DNA of 64,000 bases from assembly GCA_036346355.1 (NCBI GenBank), contig CM070578.1, positions 17,250,501 through 17,314,500 on the forward strand, in the 5' to 3' direction. The stretch comes from Rhipidocladum racemiflorum. Taxonomy: Eukaryota > Streptophyta > Magnoliopsida > Poales > Poaceae. Position 1 is the first letter of the stretch. The number at the start of each line of letters is the position of its first letter. The translations under genes were made by a program, and so were the position numbers. Under the pieces are notes generated by a model. The model had not been told where the DNA came from. It ran no database searches and worked only from the letters and a program-made list of their open reading frames with translations. This document shows positions 10,816-21,929 of this stretch, one piece after another.

Positions 10816-13800
10816 CTAATCCTCGCACGCCCTAACCTCCATCACATCAAACAGCTGCCCTTGTAGTAGCATGTTCATATCAGTCAACTCCTTTGCCATG
10901 GTTTGGTTCTTCACCTGGTCCTCAGTGTTCATTCCAACAATCATTTCTAGTGCTTCAGGAGTCCACTTTTTCTAGTAAAATAGTAGAAACAAGTAATATT
11001 GTCACTGCTCACAATAGCAACTTCTGCATTTTGATAATATACCAACATTTAAATTTTACCTCCAAATCCATGATTTGCTCGGTCAGAAGGTTAGAACTCT
11101 GAAAACATGCAGAGGTCGAATTTACAGCTTTTGAGAAGTCAGACGGCAGCAAAAATGTGTTTGTTTCATTGGTTGGTTTGCATATCTTCTCAAGTGTGGC
11201 GAACTTGAGAGCAAGAGAATTCCTTCCATGATGAACCCTTGAGATCAAGGGCTTTGGAATCACTAGCAAGTTTGTTATAGGCCCTACTATTGACAAAATG
11301 AGAAGAATCAACTGCGAGAATCAAAATTCACATAGGATGAGCTGAAACTGATTCATGCATTACTTACCCATTTTATTTTCTAATTTCCTAACAACTTGCC
11401 ATGTTCTTGTGTCCCAGATAAGGACACTGCAGTCCTTCGATGCAGAAGCCAACCATACACCTTCAGAACTAAATGCTAATGCACTAACTGGAGCCCTGTT
11501 GAGCAAGTAGGACTTGTCAGTTAGTCCGAAGTTCTATTGATTGTATATAGATTGTCAACATATGAACTCATTTTTTTTACAATCTACGCCTAATACACTG
11601 TCCATACATTATAGCACAGATCATAATCATAGGGTGAAAGAAACTAGTACTCAAAATTGTAAACAATAGCAAATTAACATGTAAAACATGCATGTTCATT
11701 TTAGAACTTTGTATAGTCATATTTTCTTCTCGATGGTAAAGTTCCTTTTGATCTTAAAGTGATCAACCTCAACATCATGAATTGCATTCTATTAATGATT
11801 ATTGGTATAACATGCGACGAGTACAAAGTTTATCAACTAATGTTCTTAGTCCACCTATGTTAAGTAACAACACTTACTTGTGTGCAGATAGCACTTGACA
11901 ATTATACTCGTAAAGCGAGAAAGCAGAGTTTGGCATCCCAATGCCATTCAAAATAGTGATATATATGGCAGCATCACTAGCTCCACAAAGCAGCAATTGC
12001 TCCAAAGGATCAACTGCAATTGTAGTCACTGAACTGGAGAGTGCCAGGGTCTGAAGTAGCGTTCCAGACATAAGATCTGTAACCTAGAAATGCAACAAGA
12101 ATCCGAAGGGTGTCTTCAGTTCTGATGGAAAATGAGACTTACGACAGATCTACATTCTGGAAAGTGTACTGAATCATAACAACATTAGTCCCATTGTAGT
12201 TTGTACTATTATTGAATATACAAATAATAAACTAACACTTACACCACGAATTAAACACATCAGGTTCTGAGCTACCATGAAATATAGAAATAATTTATTG
12301 AAGCAAAACTTAAGGACACTAAAGTCTCTGTGTTAATAAAAAAAACCGTAATTGAAAATGTGTAACAAGAACTAAACACTTAAAACCACTTTACTATATC
12401 AAAATCTATATTATAGTAGTTGCACTATTTCAACAACCTACTGTGCTTAGCTCTGAGCATAGTTATCTTTTATGGCTGAATTTACTAAAATTCACATAAT
12501 GTTTAATACCAAAGGTAGATTACAAGCTCATGACATAGCATGTGAATCAAGTTGCAACATTGATCACAATATGCCAAAGGACAAAACACATTGCACGCTG
12601 AGATGTACAAACCTTGCAACTGCCGTCAAGTGAGCTTGTTATTAACATTGAACAGGGACCTCTTAGCACTGTTAAAATGCCTGTTATGGAGGCCTTATGC
12701 TCATTTTCCTTTACATTGTAGAAATTGGGGAATCTCTCCGTAACTTCATGGGGTTGGGGTTCTTCTGCTTGAAATAAGCTGCAAAACGAACAATGCAAAG
12801 TCGGAAGAAAGTCACAGGTTATGAGTACTGAAGCATCTGTATGGCACTAAAATGCTTGGTCGATTTCTAGCTTGCAGGGTACCTGATCATGGACCATGTA
12901 TGAACTGTGCCTTCTATAGAGCCAGAGATGACAAGAGAACTATCTTGAGAGAAGGCCAAACAACTTATAGCATTCTTGTGTGCACACCATCTTTTTAGTA
13001 ATGTTCCACTTGTGATCTGAAGAGAACAGTTTTTCAAGTGAACAAGGCCTCCCTTGGTTCAGTACAAAACATGTCACCTAGAGTGTAACAAAACCTTTTG
13101 TTTTTATAATATATTTTAAATAATTATATTTTCATAAGAAATAATACAAATCATTGTATATCCCTTATTTGTAACAGAACCACCATTGCATGGATGGACA
13201 CAATGATTTGTTGTATGACTATCGTGTCAAGATGATCATATCTAATTCTTATACTATCTCTTTATTACATTAGCATCCTTTTCGAGATGAGCAAGGCTAC
13301 CATAAACTGAAGGTGCAAATCAATAAATGGTCAAAGTAACATCCATTACATAAAGACGGAGTACAACAACATGAATTGGAGTCGCAAAGTGACAAAAGAC
13401 GATTAAATGATCTAAGGAAGCAGCTACAAACATAACACGTTTGACTTAACCTTCAATTAGCTCCAGTGTCGTATATATGAATTCAATATTGTCGTCTTGA
13501 ACAGTTTTTCTGTTGAGATAAGTGGCTAGATTAGTTCAAATGTCAAAGTTTTGTCCAAGATCAAATAGGAAAGGTCCCATGGCTTGTATTCTTCAATAAA
13601 TAAAAAAATGCATGCTATTAATGCTTGAAGAACTTAAAAACAACTTTAAAATGAAGAAAACCCACACCAAAACTTCCCTGATTATAAACTAACCCAGTTT
13701 GGAACTCCAACAACAATGGCATTATAATTCTCTTGTGAATAACAAACATATTGTTCATTCAACTGTTCCACCGAAAAAGGATGCAAAACTATTTAAGTAG

Positions 13801-15271
13801 ATACCTCCCATATGTAAACATTTCCAGAATGAGCTCCACCAACCAAATACACCCCATCTTTGGAGCAGGCAATTGGTCCAATGGCTTCACCTACAAAATT
13901 TTTATGTGTTTCCTGGAGCTGCAAAAAGAAAACAATATGTATGGAAACCAGAAGGTAACTATTAGGTATTTGCCATTGAGATATACACACTTGCCAATTT
14001 GCTCATACTGTTATATCGTAGAGCACCAGGTAATTTTAAAAGTAACCCATTTACTTTTCTCTGTTGAATTTCAGTACTTACAGTATTGTACCAACCACCA
14101 AATTAAGCGAGATTTAATCATTCACCATTGAAAAAAAACCATTATATGTACCGTGAAATTGTCGCGAAAAGCTGTAGTTTAGTGTGGTTCCTCCATCCTC
14201 AATTGCTTGATTGGAAACCATCGTGGCAACTAGAGGTGGGCAATAAACCCAGATTTTCAGATAAAATAAGGACGGAAGCTTAAGAGATTGTAGGAGGTTG
14301 GTTGTACCTGGGATCACATTTTGCATCCCAAATCTCATGGATCCTAATTTGGCATTTAATTTGCAACTTCGAAATTCGCATACCGTGCTTGTATACCGCG
14401 TCAGATCTGCTCTTCTAAACATGATAGTAACAAATCCCAACAGAACCTAGCATATAACCGTACAAATCTTCCAGAATTTTATTGCACAGAACCAAAGAAC
14501 TCAGCAATAAAAAAACATGGACTTGGGCTAGCCTCATGGTTCAAAATTTCAGTTTAGGGTAAAATCTCGTCACTCACCGAAATCTGATTTTTCGCCGAGA
14601 TCTCGTTATTTTGGATGAAATCCGAACGAAATTCAAAAAGCAAAAATTGAATTCGGTTTTTTTAACCGAAATTACCGAGATTTCGGTCCATTTCACCGAA
14701 ATTTCGCTGAAATTACAGTGTATTGTAGCACTTTTAAATTTTTTTAGGTTTTTTTTTTTATTTCGCCGGGATTATAAAACTCAGGGGTCCGAAATCCGAA
14801 AATTCGTGGGATTTCGGCGAGAATTTGAACCCTGCCTAGCCTTAGACTCATATGCTTCCTTCTGTAGAGTTTACAGATCTCCAAGATAATATCTACGCTA
14901 ATGGACATGTGATCTACAGCAAATCGATTACTCCATACAGCAAAGACAAAGATAGAAACATGGTATGATGCACGAGGAGCGACAAGGCACTGCAGTATGC
15001 AACCCATCACTTCCTTTCGTGAAGAACATACGAGATATTTCGTGCACACCTTGTTGGGAGCCCAGAAATAGATAGCGCTGCCAAAGGGTGGTTGATCCTT
15101 GTCCGATCGAGATGCAGCAAGGAGACATCCGTCGACGAAGGCGAGGCCACATGGAAGGGCAACACAGTCGGGTATGTGCAGAATCTTCTCTCCTGTGTTG
15201 ATGTCATACACCATTGCTGCATCGTGCTCCTTGGCACACACCACCAACACCGCCTCTTTTTCTCCTTCCAT
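10816..15271 (-). CDS. RID3: WD40-repeat protein, RID3 / IPI3 / WDR18 family
   Basis: Eight coding exons on the minus strand: 15050-15271, 13805-13918, 12883-13016, 12613-12778, 11878-12083, 11368-11495, 11060-11286 and 10816-10971. Each junction is GT-AG, and the 1353 nt encode 450 aa, close to the usual RID3 length of about 440. Exon 1 starts MEGEKEAVLVVCAKEHDAAM, the first propeller blade. WD-type blade ends include NVYIWE (~112), TVHTWS (~155) and SVLIWD (~309). After ~330 comes a non-WD C-terminal region ending in a predicted helix (MAKELTDMNMLLQGQLFDV). In yeast and animals IPI3/WDR18 acts with Rix1 in nuclear maturation of the 60S ribosomal subunit; Arabidopsis RID3 affects meristem and root initiation. 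Family is clear from domain order; orthology is inference, and this may be a divergent RID3-like paralogue. Intron 1 holds an hAT MITE, and a Mutator MITE lies 100 bp upstream of the ATG. Confidence 0.85.
14535..14834. mobile_element. hAT-type MITE in intron 1 of the RID3-like gene
   Basis: The inverted ends are catggttcaaaattt and aatttgaaccctg. The 8-bp flanks gctagcct and cctagcct match at seven of eight positions. The interior is full of 'ccgagatttcgg' words, shared with 27150-27515, 27866-28294 and 59430-59850. Confidence 0.6.
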
Positions 15272-15370
15272 TTCTTTGAAGTCTCAGATGGGGAATAGAT
15301 CTGGTAGAGAGGATTAGGAGAGTGAATAATATAGTTTTAAAGCTTTTGATCTCAAGGTAGTAAGAAATAA

Positions 15371-15601
15371 GGGGTATATCCAGTGCAATCAAAGTTTTAG
15401 TGTAATCATCGTGCAATCCTACTAAAAAAAGGTTTTAAAAAATTCTAAAAAAAGTCATGGATGTACATCTCAACTTACCCCATCTACGTATAAAATTTCA
15501 TGATCAAATTCGTCTTATGCTAAAAGTTAAAAAAAGAAAACTTTTTTTAGTAGGATTGCACAGTGATTACACCAAAACTTTGATTGCACTAGATATGCCC
15601 C
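15371..15601. mobile_element. Mutator-type MITE with long inverted repeats
   Basis: 231 bp bounded by ggggtatatccagtgcaatc and gattgcactagatatgcccc. The inverted arms are about 60 bp each and nearly identical, separated by about 100 bp. A perfect 9-bp target duplication AAGAAATAA (15362-15370 and 15602-15610) marks a Mutator-like insertion. It lies 100 bp upstream of the RID3-like start codon, within the likely promoter or 5' UTR. Confidence 0.85.
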
Positions 15602-15966
15602 AAGAAATAAAGAGGTTAATAGCGACAATTCAAAAGCTCCAAAAAGGTTGAAATTGAAAATCCTTTCTAGGGGTAACTGACAAATTAAAGAGGCAAATCA
15701 AGACTCCATGAGCATAAGGCCAGGAACGTTGTGAGTTAGTACAAATGGAACTTATCTATTATGCTTTATGACAATTATTTTTACCTTCTTAACCTTTTCT
15801 TGGGTGGTGTTACGGCATACTCCCTCGTTGATAATCTATGTGCAAGCTTTATATTTCTAAATAAGATCATTCAAACTATAGATTTTATATTTATCAATAG
15901 ATAGAGTACTTCGGATGCAAAAGGGAGGTTTTACAAAATCCACAAATATTAAATGCTCAAAATATA

Positions 15967-16225
15967 CTTCCTCCGATTACAAATAGTTATCGTTTTGGAT
16001 ATCAATACGGTCTCCAAAACATAATTTCGGCCACTAGTTTTCTATTATAATATATTTATAAAGCCAAATAAAATTATAATATTATGAAAGCACTTTTTGA
16101 AACAAATCTACAAATACGATTTTTATGTATCTAATTTAAATATTTAAAAAGATATTGACCGTCAAAGTTTTAAAAGTTTGACTGCAACTACATCCAAAAT
16201 GATAACTATTTGTGACTAAAGGGAT
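15967..16225. mobile_element. Stowaway-type MITE (Tc1/mariner), degenerate
   Basis: It starts CTTCCTCCGATTACAAATAG after TA (15965-15966) and ends ...tttgtgactaaagggat before TA (16226-16227). The arms contain matching agttatcgttttgga and tccaaaatgataact words. Typical Stowaway layout with mutated ends. Confidence 0.65.
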
Positions 16226-16770
16226 TAGAATCTAGTGAGGATCAAATTTTCTTTTAATTGATACATAAAGTTGTGGAATTAAAGCATTTATATGTATAGA
16301 TTTAGATCATGATGATGATCCTATAATTTTTGTATTACAAAATGAAAGCATTATCATTTTGGGATATAAAATTTCTGTAGTTAATAGTCATGATTTTATA
16401 GTCAAACAAATATCTTAAAAATACTTCAATTGTTCCATTCAAGTATAATGTCAAATTTGAAGTCATAAGGAAAAAGTTTAGTAAGTTACATAACCAGTTT
16501 TTAGCATTAACATTTCGTTATCTCATTGATGTCTTGAAAAATTAAGAATATTAGTTAATACTCATGATTCAGTATTATCATGAAATATTAAGTTAACTAA
16601 TACTTGAATCATTCCATCAAGTTATGATTTGTAACTGCTCTATACTTGGATCAAGATGTAAGCGGAAACCATCATGTCCCAGGATCTTTAAGCATAATTT
16701 TATTCAACCGAAATATCAATGATTTGCGTACCTCTTTGGTGCCACTCGATCCACCCAATTACCATGTTGT
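16226..16770. other. AT-rich intergenic DNA
   Basis: Nothing recognisable beyond AT-rich sequence; no ORF with a family signature. Confidence 0.4.
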
Positions 16771-17800
16771 AGGATCAAGGACAACCGATTAGAGGGGGTG
16801 AATATGAGGGGGGGTTTAAAATTCTTTCGGCATCAATACATTAATTGAGTAAGAATCATAAGAAATACAATTTACAACAATAAAAGCCTAAATAATCTAG
16901 GTTTCACTAAAGGCACCGACAACCTAAGTATAATCAAGAATATCAATCCTAGAGAGATAATCAAGCATGATGATCACTATGAATGTAAAAATGCATAAAA
17001 GGACTAACAAGATAGCAAACCACAAGATTGACACGATGAATTTTTTCGTGGTCTTAGAGACTTGCCGGTCTCCCCTAATCCATGTTAAGGTAGCTTGAAC
17101 GAATCAAGCCGACTCCTTGCTCAATTGAGCCTTCCTCAATACATTAGAGGTAGCTCTTTCCCGCTCCGGGTAGGTGAGTTCCAACTTTCACACAAATACC
17201 AACCTCTTCACAATCTTTTTGAAGAGATCATCGGATTCTCCTCCAAGCCGTCTAGGAGTAGGCAAACTCCAAGATAATTGATCAATGACGCTTGCTTCAA
17301 GATGATCAAGTGTATCAAACGGCTCTAAATAGCTTTTCACACTTGAATGCTCTCAACAACCTCAAAAATGAAAAATTCAATGCTCAAGGATGAAGAGATG
17401 AAGGCAAGGACTCAGCAAGTATTCAATGAAGGTCCAAGAAGTGTCATTGCTACAAGAGAGGGGATATTTATGGCCCCAACCACTCAAATGGCTGTTGGGG
17501 CCAAAAAGCACAAATTTTAGAAAATCTGGTACCTCCAGCAACTAGGGCCTAGTAGTACTGGCCTTTATGGCAACTGTTGATTTTGGAGTAATCAGGTACT
17601 GCCGCCATGTAAGGGTCGGTAGTGCCAACTTTTGAAACTTAGGAAATGTCCCAAAATCAACTCATCTGGAAAATAACTACCACCAACTAATGAGAGGTAC
17701 TAACCCCCTCGAGCCCCGCGTGCATGCATGCATTAACTCCCTCGAGCGCATGCATGTATGCATTAACCCCCCCTCGAGCCCCGCGCGACGCAACTGCTTT
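16771..17800 (-). mobile_element. LTR fragment related to the large Copia-like LTR
   Basis: It begins TGTAGGATCAAGGACAACCG and then attagagggggtgaatatg, the reverse complement of a typical LTR 3' end. The LTR ending at 59214 has the equivalent gaggatggacgcctagaggg on its minus strand. The right boundary is not resolved. Around 17698-17790 there are three degenerate copies of 'taactccctcgagc' alternating with gcatgcatg. Confidence 0.4.
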
Positions 17801-17875
17801 CTTGGTCTCTCCGTTGGTAGGAGTTACGCCTTATATAATGGGATGGAGGGAGTATTTGTTTAAATTACTCGGGAA

Positions 17876-18452
17876 GAGCAAGTACAATAGGATTACATTA
17901 GTTTACTATTAAATTACACACATCAGTTTTATCTTATACTATAAAAGAGTAAGAAAAGAGAAGAGAGAAGCGAACTAGTATCTTTTATTTAGTAGCTAAC
18001 TTTATACGGAAACATAGGTTGATATTTATGTACAAGAGAGAAGAGGTAGTTATTGCACATCATCTAGAGACATACTTTAGAGACTGTTATTGTACAAACT
18101 GATTTTTAGCCTACTCTAAATAACATGGATGAAAGATGAAGGGTCTGTTTGGTTCATAGCCAAACATTGCCACAATTTGCCACACATTGAGTTAGGCAAG
18201 TTTGACCAAATTAAGCATGTGTTTGGTTCATAGCCACACTTGTGGCAAGATTCTTTCTTGCCATTTAGGTCCCACATGTCATTGGCTCAAAAAAGTGTGG
18301 CAAACTTCTTTTTTCTAGCCAAAGTGTGGCTTCAATTTTGATGACATAACTTTAGGCAAGTTTGGCAAAAAACTATGGCAAAGTATGGTAAACTTAGTAT
18401 ATGAACCAAACAGGCCCGAAGTAAGTAGTAGATTTTACTATTGTACTTGCTC
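17876..18452. mobile_element. MITE ('GAGCAAGTACAATAG' ends) interrupted by a Tourist MITE
   Basis: The inverted ends gagcaagtacaatag and ctattgtacttgctc are perfect over 15 bp. The family resembles the cluster at 5607-6621. Its right arm is split by a separate MITE at 18141-18417. Flanking triplets are gaa and taa, so the target duplication is not clean. Confidence 0.65.
18141..18417. mobile_element. Tourist-like MITE nested in another MITE
   Basis: The inverted ends gggtctgtttggttcata and tatgaaccaaacaggccc match over about 18 bp, with GAA on both sides (18138-18140 and 18418-18420). The ends resemble the element at 4705-4964. Confidence 0.7.
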
Positions 18453-18901
18453 TAAGCTGTTGAGTTTGCTACAGATGCCATGTGGTGGTACATTGCCCAA
18501 TAACCCGATCAAGCTAATGGTATCTGTAGGCCGTTTAACGGTTGATATGGAGGAAATAACTATACCTAGAAGTAGAAAATAAGCTTATATACACACATAA
18601 CACATGCATATTTCCATTGCGTGTGCCTATCCTGTGAAAAATGAAGTGTTCCAAATACCATTAAAATCAGTCTAAGAAGTTTTCAAAAGTTCTAAATAAA
18701 TTATAGAGTCAGGGGAGACGATGTTATACATGCCCACAAAATTTTAATAGCAAACTCAAACTCATTTGACAGACATAAGAAAGCCGCATACTGAAACTTG
18801 TAGGTTAAAATAAAGTGAATTAAGTTTATATTTTTTATTCTAAAATGTAAACAAGATGATCCATCTAAACACTCTTAATATATCCGTAGCTCTAGCTCCA
18901 C

Positions 18902-18941
18902 GGATCTGGTGGAGCTAAGAATACCTAACTCCACCAGATCC
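18902..18941. repeat. Perfect 13-bp inverted repeat
   Basis: ggatctggtggag and ctccaccagatcc are separated by 14 nt. It may be the core of a small decayed foldback element; no other support. The flanks 18453-18900 and 18942-19190 hold nothing I recognise. Confidence 0.5.
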
Positions 18942-19194
18942 AGTGAATAGTCATGCATTTAGTAAGTATTTAACTTTGAGAGGTGTTACTATGCTCTTCC
19001 TTTTTAAAGTTGCACAAATATCAAAGCATGAATGAAGGGTAGATAAGGATTACTTACCCCTTCGTTTGCTTCAAGATTTGTGCAACTTGTATTAGGAGGG
19101 AAAGCATAGAAGCACCTCTCTTTATCTTTTTATCTTGCACATGCACTGAGTTTGATCTTGAAATTTTGCATGTCAAACATAATCTTCCCAGTAC

Positions 19195-20190
19195 CCACTC
19201 GGTTCTAGCCAAAAACCGACACAAATAGTTTTTGCATCCGCACTGTTATTAAAAATATCATAACTTTTGACTCATAATTCCGATCGGGGCGTTCTTGCGC
19301 TTTCTGGGATCAACACGATGAGCTCTTCAATTTGTCTTTTGGGTAACAAGTCTGATTCGGTCCGCAAAAAGAAAATCCGAGCACGTTCGGTAAAACGATT
19401 TTCATAACTTTTGACTCGTAACTCTGATTGGGGCATTCTTGTACTTGAAAGCTAACGAGAAGCTCCATCCGAAAATGCTTAAGTCCGAAAATTAGCAGGT
19501 CTTTCAATGATTATTTGTATGAGTGTGGGCACGGTGATATAATTCAAAAAACGTCGTTTAGAATCTCAAAACGGCCTTCAAAGTTTTGTACCCGTTTCGA
19601 AGTATGCCAACATTAAAATATAGCTCAAACAGTATTCAAAGTATGAGAGTAATAAAATCGGTGTTTTGGTGTTCTGCGGGGTTAAGGAGAGAGGGACGCG
19701 TTTACACATCACATACGATCATACCAGCACTAAATCACTGGATCCTATAAGAACTTTAAAGTTAAGCGTGCTTGGGTGAGAGTAATACTAGGGTGACCTC
19801 TCGGAAAGTTAAATCCGCTAGATCCTGTTAAAACTTCGGAGTTAAGCGTGCTTTGGCTAGAGTAGGATGGGCCACGCGAGGTTGACGCGTGGCACGGAGT
19901 TACCGGATCTGACACAATTACAAATAATAACAGATATATTTTTTATCATATTATTTGTGTCGGCTATAGCCAAAAATCGACACAATACTATATGTGTCGG
20001 TTCTAACCCAAAAAACAACATAAATAATATTATATGTGTCGGTTCTAGCCAAAAACCGATACAAATAGTTTTATTAGTGTCGGTTTGAAAAGCAACACCG
20101 ATAATCCCTAATTATCGGTGTCGTTATATCTGTGTCGGCTTAAAAACCAATATAGATGTGTTTTCCAAACCGACACAAATATAGGTTTTT
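19195..20190. repeat. CACTA-like subterminal repeat region
   Basis: The word tgtgtcggtt and its complement aaccgacacaa occur repeatedly in both orientations, clustered at 19197-19225 and 19955-20190. Such arrays are typical of the subterminal regions of grass CACTA transposons. No CACTA terminus or transposase was found, so only a remnant is claimed. Confidence 0.4.
19711..19880 (+). pseudogene. Two degenerate 5S rRNA-like units in tandem
   Basis: The first unit (19711-~19810) follows plant 5S rRNA from acatacgatcataccagcac through gttaagcgtgcttgggtgag to gggtgacctctcgg, then breaks off. The second (~19815-19880) restarts at gatcctgttaaaacttcgg and includes gttaagcgtgctttggctag. Both keep recognisable internal-promoter (box A/C) sequence, but with substitutions, a missing 3' end in unit 1 and a missing 5' end in unit 2, so neither can be a normal 5S gene. 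They lie between CACTA-like repeats. Confidence 0.75.
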
Positions 20191-20199
20191 AAGGTGGTG

Positions 20200-21925
20200 T
20201 TTGTCCCTGTATCCTTCTTGATAGTAAGTCGTAAGCATTAACTATTTCCCTATATCCGGTATACTTCTTCTTGATCAAAGTATTAACTACATTAACTATT
20301 TCCATAAATTATTTTTAGGATAACGTATGGTTTTCCACTTTTCTAAAAGTTAGATGTACAAATCTATTAGTACTATTGTTAGATTTGTCTCTGGGAGTCA
20401 GGTGCTCACGTAATTCCTAGAAATGTTAGGAGATTTCATATAAATTAAAAATGTAAATATCGTGGTTTCATCTATCTACCTATCTATACAGAGATATATT
20501 TATAATGTGTATACATTGAATCGTCATGAGTTCCCCAATAATCCTAGAGGAAGAAAGACACACATTAATCTCAAAAATGAAAATTATATGTAGAAAATTC
20601 CCACGTTAATTATATGAAAAAAATAAATCTAATAAATAAACTTCTTGGGCCATCCCATTGGAAGGGCTTAGATTTAACAAGTGCATTTCACACAAATTTA
20701 ATTCTAGTGTTTAGAGGCCAATTCGCAGCAAAAATAAATTATGAATACATGTATAAATACAAATTCAGAATGTATACATCAAAATGCAAATTTTGAAATA
20801 GTGTAAACAAACAGTTAAAAACACATTTGGAACTAAATTTAATTTCATAAAATAAATTGCATTAAGTATTTAATTTAGAATATTTAAATTATAGGTAAAT
20901 TACCGATCATAGTTAATTATAAATAAAAGTATATACGGGTTAAATTTAATTTTGGTAAAAATGAAAGTGTCAAAAATTTATAGATATTTAGATGCAAAAT
21001 CTAAAATATAATTAAATTGGGAATGAAAGAAATCAGGATAGTAAGTTTAAAAACTAAATAAATGTTGGATTATACATAATATTCATGTCTTGAGTTAATT
21101 TGTTAATAATAAAAAACTAATTATTAAAACAATTAATTCAAAATCAGGAACAAATTTAAACTGGAATATTATAAATGAATTGAAGTATAAAAAAAACAAG
21201 ATTAAGCTAAATTTTGGAGTTAATCTATGTAGACTACTATTGCTGGAGAAGAATGGCTCACAACCGCTCTTATTGCCATGCGTCGCTAAACACGGCAGAA
21301 ACTATAGTGTTTAGTTACAGTATTTTTTTTAAAAAAAATGTTGCAGCAATTTTATTCTTCTATTTTTGCTACAGTGTTTTTTAAAAAAAATTTGGAAGGA
21401 GATAAATTTTCTTTTGATTCCAATTTAAAATTTTTTTTTCTCTTTGTTAGAATTAACAAACTGTTCGCGCGTTGGAATTTAATTTAGTTTAAGTAATAGC
21501 TAATATAAGCCGAGACAAAATTAAATTTCAAACTATGTGTATATTGAAATTACCAAATAAAATTATTATTAATATAAAATACAAATTCAAAATTAAGTTG
21601 AGAATGTATTTAATTTAAAGTAAGAAATAGAATTAAATAGGATAAAAATGAAATTTGTAATTAAAATCAAATATAATTCTTACAAGCTATTTAAGACTAA
21701 ACATACATATGTAAAACTGCAAATGTGACATGTTGATTCTAAGCTTTATGTAATGACTAGCTTTGTGAAGACGCATGGGCTAATGAACGGTAAATATACG
21801 AGCGAATGAGAGAAATTAGGATGGTTATATGGCGTAGAAAACTTGACTAATTTTTTGAACAACCCGTGACTAATCATTCTCTCGTTTAAAAAACACAGAA
21901 TTTTTTATGGACAAATATTCTATTC
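20200..21925. other. AT-rich intergenic DNA
   Basis: Very AT-rich with many short frames and no signature. A pair of 'acagt.ttttt.aaaaaaa' runs near 21315-21390 is low complexity. No gene supported. Confidence 0.45.
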
Positions 21926-21929
21926 CTTC

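Noticed and set aside
10893..11102. Plus-strand 69-aa frame
   Set aside because: Antisense to exons 7-8 of the RID3-like gene.
19711..19880. Functional 5S rRNA gene
   Set aside because: Both units lack part of the 5S sequence and carry many substitutions.
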